Shown here piece after piece: positions 24,676-33,906 of a stretch of DNA of 64,000 bases; within the stretch, counting starts at the first letter, position 1, and each line of letters starts with the position of its first letter. The notes beneath the pieces were generated by a model. It had not been told where the DNA came from and did not search any database. It saw only the letters and a list, made by a program, of their open reading frames with translations. The position numbers and the translations under genes are program-made. The stretch lies in the NCBI RefSeq assembly GCF_009758125.1, contig NZ_WRXO01000005.1:310001-374000 (forward strand). Direction: 5' to 3'. Origin of the DNA: Chitinophaga oryziterrae (GTDB lineage Bacteria; Bacteroidota; Bacteroidia; Chitinophagales; Chitinophagaceae).

Positions 24676-26115
24676 ATGTACACAATGAACCGACATAATA
24701 TATTGATATGGTTCCTGGCAGGAATCACTGTAACGGGTATCTTTTCCTGTAGCGACAAACTGGATCTGGAACCGGAGCAGGCTATTTCTTCCGGAGAAGT
24801 ATTCACATCCGGCAGCACTGCGTTAAGCGCTTTATATGGCGTATACAGCCGTTCCCAGCGACTGGAAGTATTCGGGGGTGAGCCTCAGGCCATTGCTGAA
24901 TTTATGGCGGATAACGTCAATTATGTAGGAGTCCTTGGAATAAAGGACATTGGCGCTTTTACAACGGCGCCGGGTAATTCTTATGTGAGTGAGATGTGGC
25001 GTTTGCATTATGATGTTATTATGGGCGCGAATGCAGTGGTGGACCGTGTACCGGGAATATCGGATCCTGCATTTTCAGATGTAAACCGGAAGATGTATGT
25101 GGCAGAGGCGAAATTTATGCGGGCTATTTTGTATTTCCAGTTACTGAATCTGTATGCACAGCCTTACCAGGTAGGACAGGGAGCGCAGCCTGGTATTCCG
25201 CTGGTCATACAGGCATTTGATGGTACTATTACTTATCCATCCAGGGCAACGGTGAACGAGGTGCAGTTGCAGATTGAAAAGGATTTACTGGAAGCCTTGC
25301 CAGACCTGAGCGATACTTTCGCTGATGCGGCACTGGCAAGGGGGCGTGCTACCAAGGGGGCAGCTAATGCATTATTGTCCAGATTATATTTATATCGTGA
25401 AGAGTGGGATAAGGCAGCTACTTATGCGAAGGCGGTTCTGGATGCACCTTATTATACGCTGGCAGGGAATTACAGTTTTTATGATGCGAATTCTGCGGAG
25501 GATGTGTTTTCTATTCAGAATACGGATACTGATAATCCTAATACGGGTAGTGGCAGCTGGTCTACTTATTACCGTCCGGTAAGTGCAGGTGGAAGAGGTG
25601 ATTGTCCTTTTACGACTGAACTGATCCAGGCATTTGCACAGGAAGCGAACGATCTGCGTTACGCGATGAGTGATGAGGGAACAGCCGCTAACCGTGAGGT
25701 GCGCCGGTTTTCACTGAAGTTCCCGAATGTATCTACGAGTAAGGATAATGCACCGCTGATAAGAGTTACTGAAATGTACCTGAACCGTGCGGAGGCACTG
25801 GCAACACTAAATGGGGTGAACCAGGAGTCTATAGATCTGATGAATACGCTGCGTACAAGGGCCGGCCTGGCAGGATGGGATATCAATAGTTTTGTGAGCG
25901 GAGCCGATCTTGTTAATGCGATCTTAAATGAGAGGCGTAAAGAGCTTTGTTTTGAAGGGCATCGCAGAATGGATTTACTGAGAAGAGGGTATTCTTTACG
26001 TACAGCAGATCCGGATAAGAAGGCCGGAGCTGACAGAGTAATTTTGCCTATACCTCAACGGGAAATAGATCTTAGTCCTGCTTTGAAGGGGCATCAGAAC
26101 CCTGGTTATAATTAA
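24676..26115 (+). CDS. RagB/SusD family nutrient uptake lipoprotein
   Basis: The SusD-type lid captures substrate on the cell surface for the SusC barrel encoded just upstream. The 479 residues begin with a lipoprotein signal (lipobox GIFSC) and the classical SusD N-terminus (DKLDLEPEQAISSGEVFTSG); the TPR-like helical core (AKFMRAILYFQLLNLYAQPY) and the C-terminal MYLNRAEALATLN and ILNERRKELCFEGHRRMDLL are typical. The gene begins one base after the susC stop. The ATG at 24685 is an alternative start that leaves the signal peptide intact. Confidence 0.95.
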   Translation: MYTMNRHNILIWFLAGITVTGIFSCSDKLDLEPEQAISSGEVFTSGSTALSALYGVYSRSQRLEVFGGEPQAIAEFMADNVNYVGVLGIKDIGAFTTAPGNSYVSEMWRLHYDVIMGANAVVDRVPGISDPAFSDVNRKMYVAEAKFMRAILYFQLLNLYAQPYQVGQGAQPGIPLVIQAFDGTITYPSRATVNEVQLQIEKDLLEALPDLSDTFADAALARGRATKGAANALLSRLYLYREEWDKAATYAKAVLDAPYYTLAGNYSFYDANSAEDVFSIQNTDTDNPNTGSGSWSTYYRPVSAGGRGDCPFTTELIQAFAQEANDLRYAMSDEGTAANREVRRFSLKFPNVSTSKDNAPLIRVTEMYLNRAEALATLNGVNQESIDLMNTLRTRAGLAGWDINSFVSGADLVNAILNERRKELCFEGHRRMDLLRRGYSLRTADPDKKAGADRVILPIPQREIDLSPALKGHQNPGYN

Positions 26116-26138
26116 AATAAAGATGACAGTTCATACAG

Positions 26139-26175
26139 AAAGGGATAGGTCCAGGGTATCCGGAAATGTCCCTTT
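26139..26175 (+). terminator. Terminator of the first SusCD operon
   Basis: AAAGGGA (26139-26145) pairs with TCCCTTT (26169-26175), with further weak pairing inside, and a T-run continues to 26178. Confidence 0.6.
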
Positions 26176-26178
26176 TTT

Positions 26179-26825
26179 GTTTTATTAGACACTTTTTCCC
26201 ATTATAAAAATATTTATTTGAAAAATTTAACACGCCGAAAATCACGCCAGTAGTGACTATTGGAATATTTTTTTATCATGATACTTTAGTTGTATACCGA
26301 TGTATTGCTACAAATCGTATTTTAGCCTCAGTTTAAGAAAGATTTAACAATTTAATAAGGGTTACAAACTTTAATAAGGGAGACAAAATCTAAAAATAAA
26401 ATAAAATCTAAACGTAATAATAGGAACCCAAGCCGAAATCTGAATTGCAGTTGAATAGCAAATGACCAATAAGTTATAACAAAGTCTATTTTTTGCATTG
26501 TGTAGCAATGTGGAGGTGCCATGAGCATACTTTGATAATTATTTTGATCTGTTACCTGTAAACAAAGATCCCCGGTTTAACAAAGAAGAAGAATTGAACT
26601 GAACTGTAGTACTTAAGTGTACTGGAAGCGTGCTTAACAACATAAAATCTAAACTCGATACTGGTGTTAACTGCCCAGATTATCTAAACTATTTATTGTA
26701 TCTAAAAATTGGTTTTAACTATTTGCTTTGCCCGATTGTTCTTTTGCAAACTGTACTGCTGGTTTACAGAACATAGGGTCCATTGGAGAAAAAATTAAAG
26801 ATTTTATCAAATTCATGATTTGCTT
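26179..26825 (+). promoter_or_regulatory. Long AT-rich upstream region of the second SusCD operon
   Basis: About 650 bases hold no credible gene. ATCTAAA occurs five times: 26388, 26406, 26647, 26682 and 26700. TTTAATAAGGG occurs twice, at 26351 and 26370, 19 bases apart. This spacing pattern suggests regulatory sites or a long leader. No full TTG/TAnnTTTG promoter was found; a near match (TATTTTTTG) lies near 26488. Confidence 0.4.
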
Positions 26826-29800
26826 ATGAAAAAAGGTTTACTCATTTGGCTGCTTGCGGTCATTGGTGCGATCCACGTCACAGCCCAAACAAGAAACATA
26901 ACGGGAAAGGTTACTGACGGCAAGGACAACTCTCCTTTACCAGGAGTGACTGTGGTTATTAAAGGCTCCAACAAGGGAGTACTTACAAAAGGCGATGGTA
27001 CGTATACCGTATCTGCCCAGGAAGGAGAAACACTTGTATATTCATTCATTGGATATATCAGTAAACAAGCTCCGGTGACTGGAAATAGTGTTATTAACAT
27101 ATCACTTGACGCCGACAACAAACAACTTGGTGAAATAGTAGTTACAGCTATTGGTATCAAGCGCACAGAAGCTTCTCTTGGTTATTCTGTTTCGCAGATT
27201 AAACCAGATCAGATCACACAGAAATCTGAACCGGACATCCTGAAAGGTCTGCAGGGTAAAGTAGCCGGTGTGGATATCAGAGCTGGTCAGGGTACACCTG
27301 GTGGAGCCACTAAAATTAATATCCGTGGTTTTACTTCATTCTTTGGTAGTAACGAACCTCTTATTGTTGTAGATGGTATTCCATATAATAATGACCAGGT
27401 AACAACCTCCAGCCAGACATCCGGTGGTGGTGCTTATTCCAGTGGTCTGTCTTCCCTTGATCCTAATGATATTGCTTCTATCAGCGTACTGAAAGGTGCA
27501 GCTGCTGCGGCTTTGTATGGTTCCAGAGCATCTAACGGAGCTTTGATTGTTACTACTAAATCCGGTAGTGCTTCAATTTCCAAACGTAAAACAGAAGTAA
27601 CCTACAGTTCTTCTGTATCTATAGAAAACATAGCCAGTTTACCTGATTACCAGAACCTGTATGGTGCGGGTAACAAGTTTAACTATGCGAACTCCAACGG
27701 TTCATGGGGACCTAAATTTGGCAGCAGGGATTCAATTCCTGCATGGCCTGATTATCTGGCTGCTTTCCCTGACTTATTTCCAGTATCAGGTAATATAAAA
27801 TATCAGGCACAACCCAATAACGTAAAGGACCTGTTCAGGACCGGTACCGTTATTGAGAATTCAGTATCTGCGAACGGTGGTACCGACAAATCAGCTATCA
27901 GTGCAACTGCTTCTTATCTTAATCAGGATGGTTACGTACCTAACTCCTCTTTCAATCGTGGAAGTATGAGTGTAGGTGGTACTACAAAACTGGATAATGG
28001 ATTACAGGTAGGCGCTAACTTCAGCTATTCCAGAAGCAACCAGTTGGGTAGCGTGTTCGGTGAAAACCAGGTAGATGGAGCTGCTTCCTCTTTCGCACGT
28101 ACTTTGTTCCTGGCCAGAAACTGGGACCTGAATCTGCCTTATGAAGATGCAAACGGCAAACCTGTTTCTCCATTGACTGCACAATTTGATAACCCACGCT
28201 GGGCATGGAAACATAATACTGTAAGTACAAATACAGACCGTTATATCGCAGGTTTAAAGCTGAGTTATAACATCCTGCCATGGATTAACGTGAGTTACCA
28301 GCTTGGTACAAACACCAATAGTTTCTTCAGACGTGAAATCACTGATATCGGTTCCCGTGCTGCTGAAGGTAAAGGCCGTATCATAGAACAGAATTATCAG
28401 TTCCAGGAAATAGAATCAAACCTGTTGGCTACATTCACTCCTAAGATTGGGGGTGGTGATAAATTCCACTTCCGTGGTATTTTGGGTCATAACGTAAACC
28501 AACGTTCAGAGCGTATTCAGACAATGACCGGTAACGAGATCGTGAATGCCGGTATCTATAATATTACGAATACAAAGAGTGTATTAGGCGTATCTGAATT
28601 TTACAGACACAGGTTATATGGCGTGTTTGCCAACCTGGAACTGGACTATAAGAATTATCTGTTCTTAACCCTGACCGGTAGAAATGATAAATCTTCTACA
28701 CTGCCAAAAGATAATAATAGTTACTTCTATCCAAGTGCTTCTGCTGCATTCGTATTTACTGAAGCCCTGGGCATAGGTGGGAATGTGCTGAACTTTGGTA
28801 AGGTACGCACAAGCTGGGCTAAGGTTGGTCGTGATGCAGATCCTTACAGTCTGACAAACACTTTCAATATCAATACTGCATTTCTTGGACAGGCAGGCGC
28901 AATACAGACTCCTACTGCAGCAAATCCTTTGTTGAAACCTGAGTTTACGCAAGACTTTGAAATAGGTACTGTACTGGAATTCCTGGACAGACGTATTACT
29001 TTTGACGGAGCTGTTTACCAGCGTACTTCTACGAACCAGATTGCTACTTTACCTATTCCTGCATCGTCCGGTTTTACCAGAGTGTATGACAACTTTGGTA
29101 AAATAACCAACAAAGGTATAGAACTGGATCTGGGTCTTACTCCTGTAAGAACAAAAGATTTCACCTGGACATTGCATGGTATTTTCACCAAGAACAAAAG
29201 CAAGGTTGTTAGTCTTACAAAAGGTGTTGACCGCATTGAGTTGAGTGGTATCTTAAGTGACATCTCTCCTTACCTGGAAGCAGGGAAGCCTTATGGTTAC
29301 CTGCGTGGATCAGTAAATGCACGTGATAGTAAGGGTAACCTGTTGATTAACCCAACTACCGGTTTACTGATCAGATCTACAGAACAACAGATGGTAGGTG
29401 ATCCTAATCCTGATTTCAAAGCAGGTATTAATACTACTTTGACTTATAAAGGATTTTTCCTGAACGCGCTGTTTGATATGACAAAAGGCGGAGATATTTA
29501 TTCTGTAACAGTTAGTTCACTGCTTGGACGTGGTGTAACCCTGGACACAAAAGATCGTGAAGGCGGTTTTGTAATTCCTGGTGTTTATGGTGATGCTAAT
29601 ACCGGTAAACCATTGGTTGATGCAAAAGGTGCTGAGATACCTAACCACACAATTATAAGTAAGAATGAAATGTTCTTTGGTGAATCATTCGCCATCAACG
29701 CAGCTACTGAATGGAACGTATATGATGCAACATTGTACACCTTCCGTGAAGCTACTTTAGGATATACTTTCCCGAAAGAAATGTTTACTAAAACACCAAT

Positions 29801-29981
29801 TGGTGGTTTAACAATCACCTTCACAGGACGTAACCTTTGGTACCTGGCACCTAACATGCCTAAGTATACAAACTTCAATCCTGAGGCAGGTAGTTTTGGT
29901 AATACAAACGTTCAGGGTATAGAACTCTCCGGTGCACCGACTACCCGTCGCTTTGGTGTGAATCTTAAAGTATCATTCTAA
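26826..29981 (+). CDS. SusC/RagA family TonB-linked outer membrane protein
   Basis: From the ATG at 26826 (a TTG at 26820 opens the frame) the protein has 1051 residues. It shows a signal peptide (MKKGLLIWLLAVIGAIHVTA), a carboxypeptidase-D-like domain (ITGKVTDGKDNSPLPGVTVV), the TonB-box region with a variant sequence (LGEIVVTAIGIKRTEASLGY) rather than VVVGYG, the plug (INIRGFTSFFGSNEPLIVVD, VLKGAAAAALYGSRASNGAL) and a barrel ending in GVNLKVSF. It is followed by a SusD-like gene and a further lipoprotein gene, and preceded by an unusually long upstream region. The substrate is unknown. Confidence 0.95.
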   Translation: MKKGLLIWLLAVIGAIHVTAQTRNITGKVTDGKDNSPLPGVTVVIKGSNKGVLTKGDGTYTVSAQEGETLVYSFIGYISKQAPVTGNSVINISLDADNKQLGEIVVTAIGIKRTEASLGYSVSQIKPDQITQKSEPDILKGLQGKVAGVDIRAGQGTPGGATKINIRGFTSFFGSNEPLIVVDGIPYNNDQVTTSSQTSGGGAYSSGLSSLDPNDIASISVLKGAAAAALYGSRASNGALIVTTKSGSASISKRKTEVTYSSSVSIENIASLPDYQNLYGAGNKFNYANSNGSWGPKFGSRDSIPAWPDYLAAFPDLFPVSGNIKYQAQPNNVKDLFRTGTVIENSVSANGGTDKSAISATASYLNQDGYVPNSSFNRGSMSVGGTTKLDNGLQVGANFSYSRSNQLGSVFGENQVDGAASSFARTLFLARNWDLNLPYEDANGKPVSPLTAQFDNPRWAWKHNTVSTNTDRYIAGLKLSYNILPWINVSYQLGTNTNSFFRREITDIGSRAAEGKGRIIEQNYQFQEIESNLLATFTPKIGGGDKFHFRGILGHNVNQRSERIQTMTGNEIVNAGIYNITNTKSVLGVSEFYRHRLYGVFANLELDYKNYLFLTLTGRNDKSSTLPKDNNSYFYPSASAAFVFTEALGIGGNVLNFGKVRTSWAKVGRDADPYSLTNTFNINTAFLGQAGAIQTPTAANPLLKPEFTQDFEIGTVLEFLDRRITFDGAVYQRTSTNQIATLPIPASSGFTRVYDNFGKITNKGIELDLGLTPVRTKDFTWTLHGIFTKNKSKVVSLTKGVDRIELSGILSDISPYLEAGKPYGYLRGSVNARDSKGNLLINPTTGLLIRSTEQQMVGDPNPDFKAGINTTLTYKGFFLNALFDMTKGGDIYSVTVSSLLGRGVTLDTKDREGGFVIPGVYGDANTGKPLVDAKGAEIPNHTIISKNEMFFGESFAINAATEWNVYDATLYTFREATLGYTFPKEMFTKTPIGGLTITFTGRNLWYLAPNMPKYTNFNPEAGSFGNTNVQGIELSGAPTTRRFGVNLKVSF

Positions 29982-30004
29982 TTTTCAAAACAAAAAAAGA
30001 AGCG

Positions 30005-31738
30005 ATGAAAAGGAAACTATATATATGCCTGGGAATGTTGGTAATATTCACCAGTTGTACAAAGAACTTTCTTGATATTAATACAGACCCGAATAAACCG
30101 ATTAAAGTAGATCTGGCAAAATTACTGCCTTCCACAGAACAGGGTTTATCATATTCACTTGGTTTTACAAATGATAACAGGGGGGCCCGCGGGTTGACTG
30201 AAATATTATCTGTATACACGCATCAGATTACTGTACGTGAGTCTCAGGACCAGTATGGTATAGATGGAAGTGATATCAATATTAATGGTGCATGGACCGG
30301 TATTTACGCCAGTGCTGGTGCACAGGTTGGAAACGATGTGCTGGGAACTTTAGAGAATGCTGAGGTAATTATCTCACAGGCTACAGCTCAGAAGAATATG
30401 ATTTATGCAGGGATAGCTAAAATCATAAAAGCTTATGCAATGAGCGAACTGGTAGACGCATTCGGGAACATTCCTTACTCTCAGGCAAATAAGTATGCAA
30501 CTGAAGGTATCAGATATCCTGTATATGATAAAGGCGCAACTATTTATCCTCAGTTGCTTGCTTTACTGGATGAGGGCATTGCAAACCTGTCAGACGCAAC
30601 CGCGGCCAATACAAGTAAGCCAGGTAGTGATGATCTGTTCTATGGTGGTAGCGTTGCTAAATGGACTAATGCAGGGAATACCATTAAATTGAAACTGTAC
30701 AATCAAATCAGACTGGTACAGAATGTTAGTACTGAAGTAACTGCTCTTGTAACCGGTGGCAAACTGATTGGTAGTACTGCCAACAGTCTGATGATGCCTT
30801 ATGGCGCGAGTTCTTCCCCGGATGATCGTAACCCGGGTTTCAATGAGTATTTTGCTACACAGAAATCGCATTATCAGAGTCCCTGGTTCTATTCAATATT
30901 GAAAGGATACAATTCCAGAATATTTACCGGTAATGAAGATCCCCGTATTCCTTATTATTTCTATAATCAGCTTAGTGATGATGAGGCGGCACAAAGTCCG
31001 ACTGAATACCGTGACGGAGCTTTCCTTTCTATCGTTTTTGGATCTGCAGGACCTAACCGGGATTTCGCACAGGATAACAGTATGACTGTATTCGGTATCT
31101 ATCCTGTTGGTGGTCGTTATGATGAAGGTGATTCAAAAGCAGTAAAAGCCAGCGACGCTACAGGTGCTGCACCTTTCAGGATGCTGACTTATGCAGATAG
31201 ACTGTATATTGAAGCAGAACTGATGATCAGCGGTGTACTGGCAGGTGATGCCCGTGCCAGATTATCTGCTGCGATCGATGAGTCTTTTGCCCAGGTTGAT
31301 TTTGTTGTATCAAAAACCGGTACTTCCCAGGTAGTTCCAAAAATTGCAGGTACTGCAGCAGCAAAAACATATCGTGATAACGTGTTAGCAGAGTATGATG
31401 CTGCAACTGCTGCCAAGAAGCTGGAAATTATCATGACTGAGAAATGGATTCAAAGCTTTGGTAACAGTAATGAACAATATACTGATTACCGCAGAACTGG
31501 TTACCCTGTGTTATTTAATCCAAATGATAATACACAGGCTCCAAATCATAAATATCAGCCTCCCATCAACGGAGATCCTTTCAAACCTAATGCACAACCG
31601 GCAATAACAGTACAGTTGAGCAGAAGTTATCCGTTCTCCTTACCATGGAGTTTTGATGACCTGAACAGAAATCCAAATGCACCGGCACAGAAAGGGCCCG
31701 CTGCTGATTCATCCAGGGTATTCTGGGATGTAAACTGA
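30005..31738 (+). CDS. SusD/RagB-like lipoprotein (SusD-like_2 type)
   Basis: The 577-residue lipoprotein has a signal ending in TSC and starts KNFLDINTDPNKPIKVDLAK, the typical opening of the divergent SusD-like group where a DPN motif follows the lipidated Cys. Segments such as AKIIKAYAMSELVDAFGNIP, RMLTYADRLYIEAELMISG and IIMTEKWIQSFGNSNEQYTD match that group. It is the surface lid for the SusC barrel encoded 23 bases upstream. It differs strongly from the SusD proteins of the first and third pairs, so these three systems are not recent copies of one another. Confidence 0.92.
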   Translation: MKRKLYICLGMLVIFTSCTKNFLDINTDPNKPIKVDLAKLLPSTEQGLSYSLGFTNDNRGARGLTEILSVYTHQITVRESQDQYGIDGSDININGAWTGIYASAGAQVGNDVLGTLENAEVIISQATAQKNMIYAGIAKIIKAYAMSELVDAFGNIPYSQANKYATEGIRYPVYDKGATIYPQLLALLDEGIANLSDATAANTSKPGSDDLFYGGSVAKWTNAGNTIKLKLYNQIRLVQNVSTEVTALVTGGKLIGSTANSLMMPYGASSSPDDRNPGFNEYFATQKSHYQSPWFYSILKGYNSRIFTGNEDPRIPYYFYNQLSDDEAAQSPTEYRDGAFLSIVFGSAGPNRDFAQDNSMTVFGIYPVGGRYDEGDSKAVKASDATGAAPFRMLTYADRLYIEAELMISGVLAGDARARLSAAIDESFAQVDFVVSKTGTSQVVPKIAGTAAAKTYRDNVLAEYDAATAAKKLEIIMTEKWIQSFGNSNEQYTDYRRTGYPVLFNPNDNTQAPNHKYQPPINGDPFKPNAQPAITVQLSRSYPFSLPWSFDDLNRNPNAPAQKGPAADSSRVFWDVN

Positions 31739-31760
31739 TTAATGTATTAAATCTGAAAGT

Positions 31761-32645
31761 ATGAAGAAGTTTCTAAGTATATTGATAATAGCAACAGCAG
31801 TCATTGCTGGTTGCCGCAAGAATGACAATCCTAAATTGCCTGATGGCATTCAGAGTACCCCGCTTCCCCTTCTTGTTCAGGATACAGGAAGTACCGTCCT
31901 GATCCAGAATGTAGCGGCTTTTACAAGCAAATTTTCCGTACAGCTTTACTTCCCTGATGCAGCAAAGCCTAAGAAGTTTGACATAGTAGTAGCAATGTCC
32001 GGCGACTATACCAATGTGAAAACATTGAAAGCGGATGTGACTACATTTCCTACTTCTATAGATGTAACCGGTCCTCAGTTGGCCCAGTTGTTTGGTATTG
32101 CCGAAACGGATATAGTACCAGGTGATTATTTTGAAATAAGAGCGAATATCACTACCAGTAACGGCACCTTTTTAGAAGGGTTTACGCCTGCTGCACTTGA
32201 TCCTGATAGCAACACTGTTGCTATTGCTCCTTATGGCACAGATGCTTCTACCTTTCCGGGTAGTAATCTGACTATCACCTATAGAGCAGTTTGTCCTCTT
32301 AATCTGGATGATTTCGTAGGTACTTATACACTTGATGACCCGGAGTTCTGGGGAGCCAGTTACTCTGTGAACATCACAAGGGATGGTACTTCAAACAGAT
32401 TAAAAGTGGCAGGTTTTGTACAGGATCCCAGCGCTATAATTTACCTGACGGTAAAAGAATCTGCACAAACTATCACAGTACCTAAGCAGACTTATCTTCC
32501 GATTTTACCAACTACAACTTATCACAACCCATCTGTAGCAGGTACGGGAGTTGTTGATGCCTGTAATAATAAAATTACCCTGACACTTGATAACACAGTG
32601 GATGAAGGTAGTTTTGGTTCTTCAACAGTTAAGATCCACAAATAG
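31761..32645 (+). CDS. Surface lipoprotein of the SusCD operon (SusE-position)
   Basis: The 294-residue lipoprotein (MKKFLSILIIATAVIAGCRK, Cys at 18) lies 22 bases after the SusD-like gene and ends at the strong operon terminator, so it occupies the position of a SusE or SusF-type accessory binding protein. The first half looks like an immunoglobulin-type domain (FSVQLYFPDAAKPKKFDIVV, SGDYTNVKTLKADVTTFP); the second half is beta-rich (LNLDDFVGTYTLDDPEFWGA). No sequence family is assigned. Ligand binding is inferred from position only. Confidence 0.78.
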   Translation: MKKFLSILIIATAVIAGCRKNDNPKLPDGIQSTPLPLLVQDTGSTVLIQNVAAFTSKFSVQLYFPDAAKPKKFDIVVAMSGDYTNVKTLKADVTTFPTSIDVTGPQLAQLFGIAETDIVPGDYFEIRANITTSNGTFLEGFTPAALDPDSNTVAIAPYGTDASTFPGSNLTITYRAVCPLNLDDFVGTYTLDDPEFWGASYSVNITRDGTSNRLKVAGFVQDPSAIIYLTVKESAQTITVPKQTYLPILPTTTYHNPSVAGTGVVDACNNKITLTLDNTVDEGSFGSSTVKIHK

Positions 32646-32647
32646 TC

Positions 32648-32725
32648 TATTCAACATTATCACATAAAAAAGGAGAGCCTGTCCACATGGACAGGCTCTC
32701 CTTTTTTATGTGATAATGTTGAATA
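32648..32725. terminator. 37-bp perfect inverted repeat acting as bidirectional terminator
   Basis: Arms 32648-32684 and 32689-32725 pair without a mismatch around an ACAT loop. The inner GC-rich 14 bp flanked by A6/T6 form a bidirectional intrinsic terminator for the SusCD operon and the convergent tlpA-like gene. The outer 20 AT-rich base pairs extend the stem well beyond need. Confidence 0.88.
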
Positions 32726-33889
32726 CTAGTTTAATAATTCTTTCAGCTTAGCTTCCAGTGCTTCTCCTCTTAACCCAACAGCAACAACCTTACCCTGAGG
32801 GTCCAGTAACATATTGGTAGGAATAGAATTAATACCATATAAAGGTACTACTGCTGATTCCCAGAATTGAAGATCACTTACATGGTTCCATGCAAGACCA
32901 TCTGTTTTGATAGCATCAGCCCATGCTTCTTTTTTCTTATCCAGTGATACACCTAATACGGTAAAGTTCTTGTTCTTGTATTCGTTATATGCTTTTACTA
33001 CGTTAGGATTTTCCATGCGGCAAGGTTTGCACCAACTGGCCCAGAAATCAACCAATACATATTTACCACGGAAAGAACTAAGGCTTACCTTTTTACCGGA
33101 AAGGTCTGGCAAGGAAAAATCGGGCGCTTCCTGACCAATCTTAACACTGGTCATATTTGCATCTTCCTGTTCTGCACCAGCCATCTGCTGTGCGGAATCC
33201 TTCTGTTCAATTTCTGTGAGTTTGCTGGTAAGGCTGGCTAACAGTGTATTGGTAGGAAAGCGTTTTTTTGCATCTGCTACTATACTTTTATCTGCCAGGA
33301 TAGTTTGTGTATTTACCATGCTCAAAGCAAATACAGCTACTGCCGGAGATTTAGTAGTGGTTGCAGCATGCAGTACATATTGTTCCAGTTCTTTTTCTTT
33401 AGCCTGCAGCGCTGCTACTTTTGGTTGCAGTATGCTATCAGGTGTTTTTGCCTGATGCAGACTGTCCAGCGTTCTCATATCATCTGTGAGAGACTTGTTC
33501 TTAGCACTAGCTTCATTCAGCAGTTGCTGAATTTCTACAGAGGCTTCTGAATTTTCTATTTTCGCCAGTTCCAGGTGATTAAAGTCGCCTTCTATTTCCA
33601 TCTTTCCTGCATCAAGACCCAGGAGAATGAATTTATTGGTCTCTCCAAAGCGGATACGGTATAGCGCCTGCTCAGGAACGATGCCTTTTAAGGTAAACTT
33701 GCCACTGGCATCTTTTAATATGACAGTGTCAACTATTTTGGCTTCCTGTAAGGTCAGTTCTTCCAGGTAAACCGTGCCCAGTGGGGCATTATCGATATGT
33801 GCCTTAATCTCAAAATCCCCCTTTTCAGTAGGTTGGGAACAGCCAGCCAGTAAAATACCGATGGCTGCATATAATGCCAGTTTCTTCAT
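32726..33889 (-). CDS. TlpA-like thioredoxin-fold lipoprotein with DUF4369 domain
   Basis: The 387-residue lipoprotein (lipobox LLAGC, Cys 17) has an N-terminal DUF4369-type beta domain (FEIKAHIDNAPLGTVYLEEL), a helical linker, and a C-terminal thioredoxin fold from about 250 (IGQEAPDFSLPDLSGKKVSL) with the redox site WCKPC (Cys287 and Cys290) and a cis-Pro region (GINSIPTNMLLDPQGKVV). It probably reduces or exchanges disulfides in the periplasm or on the envelope. It is 17 bases downstream of gatB on the same strand. Its gene converges on the second SusCD operon. Confidence 0.93.
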   Translation of the reverse strand: MKKLALYAAIGILLAGCSQPTEKGDFEIKAHIDNAPLGTVYLEELTLQEAKIVDTVILKDASGKFTLKGIVPEQALYRIRFGETNKFILLGLDAGKMEIEGDFNHLELAKIENSEASVEIQQLLNEASAKNKSLTDDMRTLDSLHQAKTPDSILQPKVAALQAKEKELEQYVLHAATTTKSPAVAVFALSMVNTQTILADKSIVADAKKRFPTNTLLASLTSKLTEIEQKDSAQQMAGAEQEDANMTSVKIGQEAPDFSLPDLSGKKVSLSSFRGKYVLVDFWASWCKPCRMENPNVVKAYNEYKNKNFTVLGVSLDKKKEAWADAIKTDGLAWNHVSDLQFWESAVVPLYGINSIPTNMLLDPQGKVVAVGLRGEALEAKLKELLN

Positions 33890-33906
33890 ATATGATAAAT
33901 TGTATG

